Shown here: positions 1 to 9,246 of the stretch, piece by piece | How positions within the stretch are numbered: position 1 is the stretch's first letter | Layout: each line of letters opens with the position of its first letter | From: CAYPTB01 sp964413535 | GTDB lineage: Bacteria > Planctomycetota > UBA1135 > GCA-002686595 | Assembly: GCA_964413535.1 (NCBI GenBank) | Contig: CAYPTB010000010.1 | Coordinates: 1-64,000 of the forward strand | DNA: 64,000 nucleotides | Direction: 5' to 3' | Notes under the pieces: generated by a model | Told to the model about the DNA's origin: nothing | Database searches by the model: none | The model's input: the letters and a program-made list of their open reading frames with translations, nothing else | Translations under genes and position numbers: made by a program

Positions 1-723
1 GAAGAGGTCGAGCGCCAGGCCCATACCGATGCGCGCGAGCTCGGGGTCGTAGCGGTGGCCCTCGTCGCGCAGGAAGGCGTGCTGACCGTTGAACTCGTGC
101 CAGGTGAAGTCGACGCCGGCGTCGGTCAGCGTGTCGTACACCAACCGCCGGCCCTCGCGCGGGATGTGCGGGTCCTGCTTGCCCCAGATCATGAGCACCT
201 CGCCGCCGATCTCCTTCACGCGCTCGAGCGTGTCGTCGCGCATGCCCTTCGCGAGGCCGCGCTTGTGCAAGTCGGTCGCGTAGAAGCACACGCCGGCCAG
301 CACCTCGGGGTTCGCGCAGGCGCGCAAGCTCAAGTGCCCGCCGACACAGATCCCGATCGAGCCGAGCTTGCCGGTGCAGTCGTCGCGGCCCGCGAGGTGC
401 GCGAGCACCGCGCGCGCATCATCGTCATAGCTTCCGAGCTCCTTCGTCGTCTTGAGCTCGTTGCCGCGGTCGGCGCCCTCCTGGTCGTAGGCGAGCACGG
501 TCCCCGCCGGCTCGAACTCGTGGTAGATCTCGGGCACGGCCACAACGAAGCCGTGGCCGGCGAGGAACGCGGCCGTGCGCCGGATCGGCGGGGTGACCTG
601 GAAGATCTCGGAGAAGAACAGGAGGCCCGGATACCTTCCGCCCGCCGCCGGGCGAAACACGTAGGTGCGCATTCCGCCGCGGGGCGTCGTGAGTTCGACC
701 GGATCGGTCTCGGTGACGATCAT
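1..723 (-). CDS. Dienelactone hydrolase family protein (3' end cut by window edge)
   Basis: Alpha/beta hydrolase of the dienelactone hydrolase family; 241 codons are visible and the stop lies beyond position 1. The family triad can be placed: nucleophile Cys126 in the GICVGG elbow, Asp184 in the GKQDPHIP loop and His215 in NGQHAF. A cysteine nucleophile is typical of carboxymethylenebutenolidase-type enzymes, but many relatives have other ester or lactone substrates, so the substrate is unknown. There is no signal peptide, so it is probably cytoplasmic. The ATG at 721-723 lies 13 bases after the superoxide dismutase stop on the same strand, so co-transcription with that gene is likely. Confidence 0.85.
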   Translation of the reverse strand, partial: MIVTETDPVELTTPRGGMRTYVFRPAAGGRYPGLLFFSEIFQVTPPIRRTAAFLAGHGFVVAVPEIYHEFEPAGTVLAYDQEGADRGNELKTTKELGSYDDDARAVLAHLAGRDDCTGKLGSIGICVGGHLSLRACANPEVLAGVCFYATDLHKRGLAKGMRDDTLERVKEIGGEVLMIWGKQDPHIPREGRRLVYDTLTDAGVDFTWHEFNGQHAFLRDEGHRYDPELARIGMGLALDLF

Positions 724-736
724 GGACGACGGCGCT

Positions 737-1480
737 CTAGGCCAGGTTCGTCGCGGCGAACTCCCAGTTGGCGAGCTCCTCGATCCACTTGCGCACGTAA
801 TCGGCGCGCGCGTTCTGGTGGTCGAGGTAGTAGGCGTGCTCCCACACGTCGATCGTGAGCAGCGCGCGTTTCTCGTGCACGAGCGGCAGGTCGGCGTTGG
901 CGGTCGCGAGCACCTCGAGCTTCCCGCCCGCGCCCTCGACGAGCCAGGCCCAGCCGCTCCCGAACTGCGTCGTGGCGGCCTTCGCGAACTCCGCGCTGAA
1001 GGTCTCGAACGAGCCGAAGTCGCGCACGATGCGCTCGGCGAGCTTGCCCGTGGGCTTCCCGCCGCCGTCGGGCGACATCGACTTCCAATAGAAGGAGTGG
1101 TTCCAGACCTGCGCGGCGTTGTTGAACAGCCCGCGCTTCTCCGGATCGGCCGCCGCGGCGCGCACGACGTCCTCGAGCGAGCTCGAAGCGAGCGGCGTCC
1201 CGGCCACGAGCTTGTTCACGTTGTCGACGTAGGCCCGGTGGTGCTTGCCGTAGTGGAAGGAGAGCGTGCGCGCGGAGACCACGGGGTCGAGCGCGTCGTC
1301 GGGATAGGGGAGGGGTTCGAGCTCGAAGGGACCGGACGTGAGCGAGGGCTCGGTCGACGCGTGCGCGCCCGTGCGGCCGCGCGAACTCGGGACGCCGGCG
1401 CTCGCGACACCGGCGCCGAGTGCGACGACGGCGGCGCCCTGGACCAGACGACGGCGAGAGATACGCGGTTGTGAGCTCAT
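737..1480 (-). CDS. sodB: Superoxide dismutase, Fe-type, Tat-exported
   Basis: Converts superoxide to oxygen and hydrogen peroxide; 247 residues. The N-terminus has a twin-arginine export signal (SRRRLVQG followed by a hydrophobic alanine/glycine/valine run), so the enzyme should be exported folded with its metal. The metal ligands are visible: His in SFHYGKHH, His in VWNHSFYW, and Asp/His in DVWEHAYY. The NNAAQVWNHSFYW context, with Gln in the second sphere, is typical of iron rather than manganese enzymes; cambialistic use cannot be excluded. The ATG at 1478-1480 is chosen because it starts exactly at the Tat signal. It lies between the HEAT/propeller gene and the hydrolase gene on the same strand. 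Confidence 0.92.
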   Translation of the reverse strand: MSSQPRISRRRLVQGAAVVALGAGVASAGVPSSRGRTGAHASTEPSLTSGPFELEPLPYPDDALDPVVSARTLSFHYGKHHRAYVDNVNKLVAGTPLASSSLEDVVRAAAADPEKRGLFNNAAQVWNHSFYWKSMSPDGGGKPTGKLAERIVRDFGSFETFSAEFAKAATTQFGSGWAWLVEGAGGKLEVLATANADLPLVHEKRALLTIDVWEHAYYLDHQNARADYVRKWIEELANWEFAATNLA

Positions 1481-1635
1481 GATCGACGTGCTCCTCGGCC
1501 TGTGGTTACTCTGCGACCGCGCGTCGCCCGTGAGCCCTTGCGGGACTCGTTGCGGGGCCAGACGTCCGATCGATCGCTCTGGCGCACGATACCGGATCGA
1601 GAGGCTCCTGACGAAGCGCGGCCGTTCGCGTGCGC

Positions 1636-3177
1636 TCAACCGCCGGTACCCAGAACTTCGTAGGCGAGCGAGGTGAACCGCGTGTGGACGGCGACGAACC
1701 ACGCTCCGTCCACCTCCCTCGCTTCGACGTTGCGGATCGAAACGTCTTCGTCCTGAGGCATTCCGGGCAGCGCGCCTTCCCACACGAGCGTGCCGCGCGC
1801 GTCGAGCACGAAGAGCTCGCCCGAGTCCGCGGCCACGGCGAACCAGCGCTCTCCGTCCGACGGCTCGACGACGGCGATGCGCGACGGACGACCGGGGAGC
1901 ACGGCCCTGAAACGTCGGTCGGCTCGAGCGTCGTAGCGGACGAGCGAGGGCTCCGCGCTGGCGCTCGTGACGATCCACGCGACGCCGCCGTCCTCCGCCG
2001 GGAAGAGCTGCGCGTCCTTCGCATACACGCGCCCTTCGCCGCTCGAGCCGACGCCGTAGGGCGCGAGGTCGCGCTCGCGCGCGCCCGTGCGGTCGTGATC
2101 GAAGACGGTGACGCGCCCTCCGACCTGGAGCAGCACTCCCGGCAACGCGCGATGCGAGCGCAACGCGTACAGGATGTACTTCTCTCGGACGTCCCAGAGA
2201 TTCGCTCCGGACGCGTCGAGCGCGACGATGCTCGTCTCGCCGCCGAGCCCCAGCGCGACGCCGTACACCTCGTCGTCGCTCCACAGCGCGGCCAGGCTCG
2301 TGATCCTCGCGCGCGGCGGTTGGTAGCACCACGCGACCTCTCCGCGCACGTCTCGGCAGACGGCGTGCGTCGGGGCAGCCGGACCGTCGGTCTTCGCGAG
2401 CGAGACGTGTCCGAGGGGAGCACCGCTCTTCCCGAGCGTCACGACGCCGGAGTCTGCACGCCCGCGCGACACGCGCTCGAACACCCGCGGAGCCGCCAAG
2501 AACCCGGGACGGATGTCGCGCTTCGGGAACGACGCGACGGGTCGCCGCGGGAGCACGCGCTCTTCGGTCAGCACCGAGAGCGCGCGAGCGGCGGACGTTC
2601 GAAGCGAGAGGTGCTCGTCCTCGAGCATGGTCCGGATCAACGGGACGAAGTCCTGCCAGCCGAGCGCGGCCGCAGTGTCCGCGACGACGCCGCGACCGTT
2701 GATGCTCGCCGAGGAGCCGAAGCGACGCATGGCACGCTTGAACCTCGGATCGGCGTCGAGCCGCCGCAGAGCGTCGCCGCCTTCGAGCACGAAGGCGGCG
2801 GCCCTGGGACTCGCGCTCTCGCGAACGCGCTCGGGCAGCAGGCCGCGGGTCACGGAGTTCCCTTCCAAGACGCGCACGGAAGTGGCCCAAACGGACACGC
2901 GCGTGAGTGCGGACTCGGCCTGCACCGCCGTCGCGCCGTCCAGGATCTCCACGAACAACTCCAGGGCGCGCGGCGCCGAGACGTCGGTGATGGCGCACAA
3001 GAGCGGGTGATCGAACTGCGGATCGTGGGGCTCGCGCGCGAGTCGTTCGAGGTGCGGCAACGCGCTCTCGCCCCATTCGGAGAGCGCCGCGCGCGCCGCC
3101 GCGCTCTCCACGTCATCGGCGAAATAGCTCGCGACGGCCTTGCGCACGGCTTCGAGGTCGGGTGGCGTCTTCCGCAT
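1636..3177 (-). CDS. HEAT-repeat protein with C-terminal beta-propeller-like region, function unknown
   Basis: 513 residues with no convincing signal peptide. Residues of roughly 1-210 are alpha-helical with HEAT-like repeats (for example the stretches around SEWGESALPHLERLAR and DEHLSLRTSAARALSVL). Residues of roughly 240-513 form short beta-rich repeats with phrases such as SIVALDASGANLWDV and ELFVLDARGTLVWEG, which resemble PQQ/WD-type propeller blades. No catalytic motif is visible, and a scaffold or sensor role is only a guess from the architecture. It is the first gene of a three-gene minus-strand set, 155 bases ahead of the superoxide dismutase gene. Confidence 0.75.
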   Translation of the reverse strand: MRKTPPDLEAVRKAVASYFADDVESAAARAALSEWGESALPHLERLAREPHDPQFDHPLLCAITDVSAPRALELFVEILDGATAVQAESALTRVSVWATSVRVLEGNSVTRGLLPERVRESASPRAAAFVLEGGDALRRLDADPRFKRAMRRFGSSASINGRGVVADTAAALGWQDFVPLIRTMLEDEHLSLRTSAARALSVLTEERVLPRRPVASFPKRDIRPGFLAAPRVFERVSRGRADSGVVTLGKSGAPLGHVSLAKTDGPAAPTHAVCRDVRGEVAWCYQPPRARITSLAALWSDDEVYGVALGLGGETSIVALDASGANLWDVREKYILYALRSHRALPGVLLQVGGRVTVFDHDRTGARERDLAPYGVGSSGEGRVYAKDAQLFPAEDGGVAWIVTSASAEPSLVRYDARADRRFRAVLPGRPSRIAVVEPSDGERWFAVAADSGELFVLDARGTLVWEGALPGMPQDEDVSIRNVEAREVDGAWFVAVHTRFTSLAYEVLGTGG

Positions 3178-3357
3178 GCGTATGGTTTCGTTCGTTCGTC
3201 GTCGGGGTCGTCAGAGGCGGCGCGCGGGTCGATGAGAGCGAACGAGCGGCCGTCGTCATGCAAAAACGAGTGTAGACGCGGGCGCGAGTGACCGGGCGTT
3301 GGAAGCGGGAATGGAGAACGCGCGCGGCGGCGCGGCCGGCCGCTACCATGCCGCCGC

Positions 3358-5196
3358 GTGGCAGCGACCATCGAGGGAGGCGAACGGCGCGCGGTGCGGC
3401 GTGCGCGGTTCGCCGTGGGGATCGCGGGGGCGCTGGGCGTCGCGGTGCACGCGGCGATCTTCTTGCGCTACCTGCCGGGGCCCGACGGAGCGCTCGGGCA
3501 CGACCACTCGTACTTCCTGCCGCAGATGCTCGCGGGATCGTTCTGGGAGCTCGCGAACGGGCCGTTCGCCGTGCCGTGGTTCACGCCGGCCTTCTGCGGG
3601 GGAGTGCCGTTCTATCCGAACCCGCAGAACCTCTATCACTCGGTCCCGCAGTTCCTCGCGTTCGCGGTCGACCCGCTCGCGGCGGTGCGCATCACGCTCG
3701 TCGCCTTCACGGCTCTGGGCTTCGCGGGGTGCTACCTGCTCCTGCGCCGCGCCTTCGCGCTCGCGCGCCCTGCGGCCTGCTTCGGCGCGGTGCTGTTCGC
3801 GTTCAACGGCTACTTCGCGCACCGCATGCTGATCGGGCACCTCGTCTTCCACGGTTTCGCGCTCGTGCCGCTCATGGCGCTCGCGCTGCTCGGATCCGCT
3901 CGCGGTCGCGGCGCGCGAGTCGCCGCCGGCAGCGTCGCGCGGACCGTCACGGGGGGTGTCGCGGGCGGCGTGGGGCTCGCCTACCTCGTGCAGATCTCGG
4001 ATCTGTACGGCGTCCCGGTCGCGCTCGCGGTCGTGCTCGCGCTGTGGCTCGTGCAGGGGTTGCGCGGGCAGGCCTCGGGGCGTGTGTTCGCGCGGCTCGC
4101 CGTCGCCGGTCTCGTCGCCCTCGCGCTCTCCGCGGCCAAGGTGAACGCGATGCTCGCGTTCCTCGCGAGCTTCCCGCGCGACGCTTACCCGCTGCCCGGC
4201 GCGCCGAGCTTCGCTGCGGCGCTGCGCATGCTCGCCGCGGCGCTCTTCCACCTTCCCCCGGTCGACGCGGAGCTAGTCAACGTGCGCTGGCCGCTCGAGC
4301 GCCACGAGCGCGAGTTCGGCGTGTCGCCGGTGGCCGGGGCGGCGCTCGTCCTGGGGGCGGTAGCTTGCGCGCGCGGGTTGCCGACCTGGGCGAAGGAACG
4401 CGGCGTCGCGCGCACGGCGGCGGGGATCGCGCTGCTCGCCCTCGTGTGCACGGTGCCGGTGCTGCTCAACGTCCACGATCCGGAGCGCGAGGCGTGGATC
4501 AAGGGCATCCCGTTGCTCGCGAGCAGCAGCAACCTGCTGCGCTGGTTCTCGTTCTTCGTGCCCCTGTGCTGCGTGCTCGCGGCGCTGGCGCTCGAGTGTC
4601 TTCCCGCGCGCGCGCGTCTTTCGACGGCCGCCCTCGCTTCGGTCGCGGCGATCCTGTGGCACGCCGGCGTCGACCGGAGCTACTACGCCGAGCAGCCCTA
4701 TCGCGCGGACGCCGTCGTCGCGGCGTGGCAGGAAGCGCACGAGCGCGGCGTCCCGCCCCCGGTCCGCACGTTCGAGGTGTCGCACGACGCTGCGGGCCGG
4801 ATCGTCCTGGCCATGGGCCGCAACGACGCCCTGGCGCGCGGCGCGTCGCAGCTCGCCGCCGCGGAGCCGATCTTCGGCTATCTCCTCGAGTGGTTCCCGG
4901 CGCGCGGCGTGCGCGCGGGCGCGGCGTTGCAGGAGCGCGACGGCGGCCTCAACGTGAAGAACCCCGCCTGCATGCTGTTTCCCCGGGAGAACGGTTGCGA
5001 GCCGGGGGACGCCTTCCGCGGGGCGGAGCGGCGTTCGGCGGAAGCCTTCCTCGCGTATCGCCCCTTCCCGTTCCGGACGTCGGGACGGCAACGCGTTGCC
5101 AACGCGGTCAACCTGGTTGCCGTCGTCGTCGTGCTGCTCGGGCCCTTCGTGGCGTTCGTCGTCCACAGACGAACTCGTCGCGCAAGGGGACCGTGA
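3358..5196 (+). CDS. Polytopic membrane protein, GT-C / YfhO-like
   Basis: 612-residue integral membrane protein with about ten or eleven hydrophobic helices and a basic cytoplasmic tail (HRRTRRARGP). The first periplasmic loop carries an acidic-aromatic DHSYFLP motif just after helix 1, where GT-C glycosyltransferases keep their catalytic acid. The following CGGVPFYPNPQNLYH stretch resembles YfhO-like proteins. A role in transferring a lipid-linked sugar is therefore plausible but not shown. The start is GTG at 3358; an ATG at 3348 is in another frame. It converges on the mannose-1-phosphate guanylyltransferase gene, with 23 bases between the stops, which fits a cell-surface sugar theme. Confidence 0.75.
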   Translation: MAATIEGGERRAVRRARFAVGIAGALGVAVHAAIFLRYLPGPDGALGHDHSYFLPQMLAGSFWELANGPFAVPWFTPAFCGGVPFYPNPQNLYHSVPQFLAFAVDPLAAVRITLVAFTALGFAGCYLLLRRAFALARPAACFGAVLFAFNGYFAHRMLIGHLVFHGFALVPLMALALLGSARGRGARVAAGSVARTVTGGVAGGVGLAYLVQISDLYGVPVALAVVLALWLVQGLRGQASGRVFARLAVAGLVALALSAAKVNAMLAFLASFPRDAYPLPGAPSFAAALRMLAAALFHLPPVDAELVNVRWPLERHEREFGVSPVAGAALVLGAVACARGLPTWAKERGVARTAAGIALLALVCTVPVLLNVHDPEREAWIKGIPLLASSSNLLRWFSFFVPLCCVLAALALECLPARARLSTAALASVAAILWHAGVDRSYYAEQPYRADAVVAAWQEAHERGVPPPVRTFEVSHDAAGRIVLAMGRNDALARGASQLAAAEPIFGYLLEWFPARGVRAGAALQERDGGLNVKNPACMLFPRENGCEPGDAFRGAERRSAEAFLAYRPFPFRTSGRQRVANAVNLVAVVVVLLGPFVAFVVHRRTRRARGP

Positions 5197-5219
5197 GCCG
5201 CCGGAAGCAGTCGGTGCGA

Positions 5220-6203
5220 TCAGACGAGCGGAACGGGCGCGGCGCTCGGGCCCAGTCCGAGCGACCTGGCGGCGATCTGGTGCGCGAGGACGAGCGGGGG
5301 CGTGAGCCGTGCGCGCGCCGCACGGCGGCGCGGCGCGCGGCTCAAGCACTCGGCGACGCGCCGCGGCGTTCCGAGGTCGGTCCAGCCGCAGGGCGGGACG
5401 GCGAGGACGCGCAGGCAGTCCTCGGATCCCGCGAGGACGTCGCGGGAGAAGTCCGCGGGTTCGATGCGCCCGTAGAGATCCTCGAGCGCACGGGCGCGGA
5501 GCCGTTTGGAGAGCGCGAAGACGCGCGCGAAGTCGAGGGCGAGCGCGGGGAGCCGGCGGGCGTAGAGATCGAGGAGCGCCTTCGCGCGCGCGACGAGGAG
5601 CAAGCCGTTCCACAGCGCTCCCTGCGCGAAGAGCTCGGCGGCGACGGCGGGCGACGGTTTCTCGACGAAACGCCGCACGCCGCCGAAGCGCGAGGCGCCC
5701 GGGTCGGGGAGGATCCAACCGTACTCGCTCTCCGGCGCGTCAGGAGTGATCCCGAGCAGCGTGACGGACCAGGGCGAGTCGTGCGCGTGGGCGAGTGCGA
5801 ACGCGAGCTCGGTGGCGAGTCGCTCCTCGTTCTCGACGTGGTGATCGGACGGCAGCACCGCGACTCGCGCGTCGGGATCGCGCTCGAGCACGACAAGGAG
5901 CGGGAGCAGTAGCCCTGGCGCCGTGCCGCGGTTCGCGGGCTGCACGATCGGCTCGGCGGCGCCAGCGCCGAACTCGGCCGCCCAGTAGCGCTCGTGCTCG
6001 CGCGCGACGACCGTGACGATGGGTCCTGCGCCGACGGAAGCGCGCGCGCGGCGGTGCGCTTCGCCGAGCAGCGTCGGACCGCCGCGGAGCGAGCAGAACT
6101 GCTTGGGCACAGAGCGTCCGTCGACGTCCGCGGTCAGCGACCGCAGGCGCGTGCCCTCGCCCGCGGCGAGGACGATCGCGTGACACGTACCGTTCTTCTG
6201 CAC
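5220..6203 (-). CDS. Mannose-1-phosphate guanylyltransferase-like nucleotidyltransferase
   Basis: Makes a nucleotide sugar, most likely GDP-mannose from mannose-1-phosphate and GTP; 327 residues. Family landmarks appear in order: the N-terminal nucleotide-binding signature IVLAAGEGTRLRSL with the following PKQF, then PANRGTAPG, the LPSDHHV metal motif, FVEKPS, LWNGLLL and GWTDLGTP. These match the ManC/mannose-1-phosphate guanylyltransferase family better than glucose-1-phosphate enzymes. The isomerase half of bifunctional ManC is missing, so this is a monofunctional form. It is divergent from the HAD-ATPase gene and convergent with the GT-C protein. The far C-terminus is arginine-rich and poorly conserved-looking. 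Confidence 0.85.
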   Translation of the reverse strand: MQKNGTCHAIVLAAGEGTRLRSLTADVDGRSVPKQFCSLRGGPTLLGEAHRRARASVGAGPIVTVVAREHERYWAAEFGAGAAEPIVQPANRGTAPGLLLPLLVVLERDPDARVAVLPSDHHVENEERLATELAFALAHAHDSPWSVTLLGITPDAPESEYGWILPDPGASRFGGVRRFVEKPSPAVAAELFAQGALWNGLLLVARAKALLDLYARRLPALALDFARVFALSKRLRARALEDLYGRIEPADFSRDVLAGSEDCLRVLAVPPCGWTDLGTPRRVAECLSRAPRRRAARARLTPPLVLAHQIAARSLGLGPSAAPVPLV

Positions 6204-6348
6204 GTGGGACCTCTGGGCGAAGCCGCGCGGATCGAGCGCCGCTGCGCGTCGCAGGTGCGAGGGTAGGAACCGCCGGCCGACGCCACCATCGGGAGAACTG
6301 GGTACTGATTACCGCGTAGTCGACGCGGAGGAGGGTGGATTGCGCACA

Positions 6349-8139
6349 ATGGGCGTGTCGCGCTGCGACGGGAAGGACTCCTTGAAGCTCCGCGTCTTCG
6401 CCCTCGACTACGACGGCACCATCGCCTCGAACGGGCTCTTGCACTCGGCCGTGCGCTCGGCCATCGAGAACGTGCGCGCGAGGGGGATCGTCGTCGTGCT
6501 CGTGACGGGACGGATCCTCTCCGACCTGCGGGCGCTCGTGGGCGACCTGCGCCTCTTCGACGCAGTCGTGGCCGAGAACGGGGCGGTGGCGACGTTCCCC
6601 GGTTCGGGTCACTCCACGCAGTACGCGCCGCGGTGCCCGGAGGCCTTCTTGAAAGCGCTGGCGGTTCGCGGTCTCGAGGCCCGTGCAGGCGAGTGCGTCG
6701 TCGAACTCGACGCGTCCGCGGCGCACGGTGTGCTCGACGCCGTGCGCGAGACGGAACTACCGCTCACGCTCCACTTCAACCGCGGGCGATTGATGGTTCT
6801 TCCACCCGCTGTGAGCAAAGCAACCGGGCTCCGGGCGGCCCTGCATACGATGCGGCTCTCCGTGCACAACGCGATCGGTGTCGGCGACGCCGAGAACGAC
6901 CACGAGCTCCTCGGCGCCTGCGAGGTGGGCGCGGCGGTGGAGTGGGGCAGCGCGAGCCTGCGGGCGGGAGCGGACGTCGTGATCGCGGGCGACGGCCCGG
7001 AGGCGGTCGCGCGGTACGTCGAGTCGACCACGTCCACGCGCATCTCGCACCCGCGGCCGGCGCGCAGGCGGCTCGTCCTCGGTCGCGCGGCCGACGCGTC
7101 CGTGGTCTCCTTGGCGGTGCGGGGACGCAACGTCCTGATCGCGGGCGATCCCCGTTCGGGGAAGTCCTGGGTCGCCGGACTCCTCTGCGAGCAACTGATC
7201 CTGCAGGGCTACTGTGTGTGTCTGCTCGATCCGGAGGGCGACTATACGGCGCTCGAGGCGCTGCCCGGGGTCGTCGTGGAGGGAGGCGAGGCGCCGGCGC
7301 CCTCGATGAACGAGCTGGCGCGGATCCTGTCGCATGCCGACACGAGCGTCGTCGTCGACCTCTCCCGGCTCTCGCAGCCCGCGAAGCGCGAGTACGTGTT
7401 GCGGGCGCTGCGAATGCTCTACGAGCTGCGACGCCGCACGGGGCTTCCCCACCGCATCGTCGTGGACGAAGCGCACTACTTCCTGCACGGGGCGCAGGAG
7501 GCGAACGTCCTCGACCACGAGCTCGCCGGGTACACGCTCGTCACGTACCGCACGTCGGACCTGCACCCGGACGTGCTCGCGGCGAGCGAGTGCGTGGTCG
7601 TGACACGCGCGACGGACGCGGCGGAGATCCGCCTCCTGCGCAAGGCTTGGCTCGGGACGGAGGAGCTGGCGCCCGGGACGGAGGACCTGGCGCAATGGGA
7701 GGAGTTGCTGCGAGGCCTCGAGCTCGACCAGGCCGTGCTGCTGCCGCTCACGGAGGAGTCCGGGGGGCGACTGCGCCCCTTCCGGCTCGCGGCGCGGCTC
7801 ACGCGGCACGTGCGTCACCGCAACAAGTACATGGACGTTCCGGTGAGCGGAATCGCGGCGTTCCGCTTCAGCTTCGACGACGGAACCGAGGGGCCGGTCG
7901 TCGGATCGCTGCACGAGCTCGTCGAAGTGCTCTCCGTCACGCCGCAGGAGAGGATCGCCGGACACCTCCGGCGCGGAGACCTGTCGCGCTGGATCCGCGA
8001 CGTCTTCGCCGATGCGTACCTGGCGCAACGCATGGGCGAACTCGAGGAGAGCCATCGTCTGGGCGAGCTGCCGGACTTCAACGGCGCGGCGGTCGAAGCG
8101 GTGCTCGCACGCTACGAGGTCGACGAGAAGGTCGTCTGA
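6349..8139 (+). CDS. HAD-IIB phosphatase fused to HerA/FtsK-like ATPase
   Basis: 596 residues in three parts. Residues 15-230 are a HAD-superfamily phosphatase of subclass IIB with nucleophile motif DYDGT (Asp20, Asp22), VTGR motif II and GDAENDHELL motif IV. Residues of about 240-470 form a P-loop ATPase with Walker A GDPRSGKS (near 266) and Walker B IVVDEAHYF (near 370), resembling HerA/DUF87 proteins. The last 90 residues carry an RGDLSRWIRDVFADAYLA motif like the small DUF5752-type module. Both catalytic sites look intact. A TTG lies at 6340, but ATG 6349 is preferred because the GGAGGAGGG at 6327-6335 is too close to the TTG. Substrate and role are unknown. Confidence 0.8.
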   Translation: MGVSRCDGKDSLKLRVFALDYDGTIASNGLLHSAVRSAIENVRARGIVVVLVTGRILSDLRALVGDLRLFDAVVAENGAVATFPGSGHSTQYAPRCPEAFLKALAVRGLEARAGECVVELDASAAHGVLDAVRETELPLTLHFNRGRLMVLPPAVSKATGLRAALHTMRLSVHNAIGVGDAENDHELLGACEVGAAVEWGSASLRAGADVVIAGDGPEAVARYVESTTSTRISHPRPARRRLVLGRAADASVVSLAVRGRNVLIAGDPRSGKSWVAGLLCEQLILQGYCVCLLDPEGDYTALEALPGVVVEGGEAPAPSMNELARILSHADTSVVVDLSRLSQPAKREYVLRALRMLYELRRRTGLPHRIVVDEAHYFLHGAQEANVLDHELAGYTLVTYRTSDLHPDVLAASECVVVTRATDAAEIRLLRKAWLGTEELAPGTEDLAQWEELLRGLELDQAVLLPLTEESGGRLRPFRLAARLTRHVRHRNKYMDVPVSGIAAFRFSFDDGTEGPVVGSLHELVEVLSVTPQERIAGHLRRGDLSRWIRDVFADAYLAQRMGELEESHRLGELPDFNGAAVEAVLARYEVDEKVV

Positions 8140-8284
8140 GGCGATCCACCGCGCGCAGGCGAGAGCCTTCGAATAGGATCGGATCGCCCGGGCAGAATGG
8201 GCTGGAAGGCGGCGGGACGTGCTCCGGTGGGAGGAGATGGCCCCTCGCTCGAAGCTCGATCGGGGCCCATTCCTCGGGGAGAGC

Positions 8285-8944
8285 ATGAACGAACGAGACT
8301 GGGAACGCCTGCGCCTGCGGATGGTGCAGCGGCACATCGCAGCGCGCGGCGTGCGCTCGCCCCTGGTCCTCGCGGCCATGGGCAAGGTGCGCCGAGAGGT
8401 CTTCGTTCCTGCGCCCCTGCGGGACTTCGCCTACGACGACGCGCCGCTCCAGATCGGGGGCGGACAGACCATCTCCCAGCCCTACATGGTCGCCCTCATG
8501 GTCGAGGCGTTGGATCTCGTGGGGGGGGAGCGCGTGCTCGAGGTGGGGACGGGGTCTGGGTACGCGGCGGCCGTCCTGGCCGAGATCGCGGGCGAGGTCG
8601 CGACGATCGAGCGCCGGGAGGATCTCGCGTGGGCGGCGCGGGAGCGCCTCGAGCTCGAGGGTTGTTCGAACGTCCGCGTGCTGCACGGCGACGGCAGCCT
8701 GGGCTGGCCCGAGGGCGGGCCCTTCGACGGCATCGTCGTCGCCGCGGGGGGGCCGGACGTGCCGCGCGAACTCGTAGGCCAGCTCGCCGTCGGCGGCCGG
8801 CTCGTGATGCCCGTCGGCGGCGAATCGGGCAATCAGGAGCTCAAGCGCATCGTGCGGCTCTCCGAGCACGAGTCCCGCGCGGAGGATCTCGCGCTGGTGC
8901 GCTTCGTGCCCCTGATCGGGGCGCAGGGCTGGCACGAGCCGTAG
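8285..8944 (+). CDS. pcm: Protein-L-isoaspartate O-methyltransferase
   Basis: Methylates L-isoaspartyl residues in damaged proteins using S-adenosylmethionine, starting their repair; 219 residues, normal for the family. The Pcm-specific motif GGGQTISQPYMVALM (residues 58-72) precedes SAM motif I VLEVGTGSGYAAAVL (84-98), then VATIERR and the later GGRLVMPVG strand. The reading frame extends upstream to a GTG at 8219. ATG 8285 is chosen because it has a GGGGAGA ribosome site five bases ahead and gives the usual family N-terminus. It is about 145 bases after the HAD-ATPase gene on the same strand and may be transcribed with it. Confidence 0.93.
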   Translation: MNERDWERLRLRMVQRHIAARGVRSPLVLAAMGKVRREVFVPAPLRDFAYDDAPLQIGGGQTISQPYMVALMVEALDLVGGERVLEVGTGSGYAAAVLAEIAGEVATIERREDLAWAARERLELEGCSNVRVLHGDGSLGWPEGGPFDGIVVAAGGPDVPRELVGQLAVGGRLVMPVGGESGNQELKRIVRLSEHESRAEDLALVRFVPLIGAQGWHEP

Positions 8945-9246
8945 CGGGCAGCGCGTCCCGTGCGACGGGCAGGCCCGGGGCCTGGGGGCCTGGCCTGCGG
9001 AGCCACCGCGAGGGTGGGGGAGCTCCCTTTTGCCCTTCCGACCGCGGAGATTCAATGTCGGGGCGGAGGGCGCCCGAAGAAGCCGAGGGAAGGGTCTCTG
9101 GCTCCGTTGCGCCGGAAGGCGACACGGCAGGCAGCGCGCAATCCTTCGGCTGACAGTAAGCTCTTAGCACGGGGTCCGGTCAGGCGTTCGACGGCGCCGT
9201 CGCCCCGGCGCGTCGCGACACCGAGCCCCGCACCTCGAGCCATTCG
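8945..9246. other. Intergenic region between pcm and the radical SAM gene
   Basis: About 300 bases with no supportable gene; all open frames here are short and conflict. I see no clear promoter, riboswitch core or terminator with a T tract. The stretch between about 9016 and 9050 is purine-rich and could resemble ribosome sites by chance. Confidence 0.5.
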
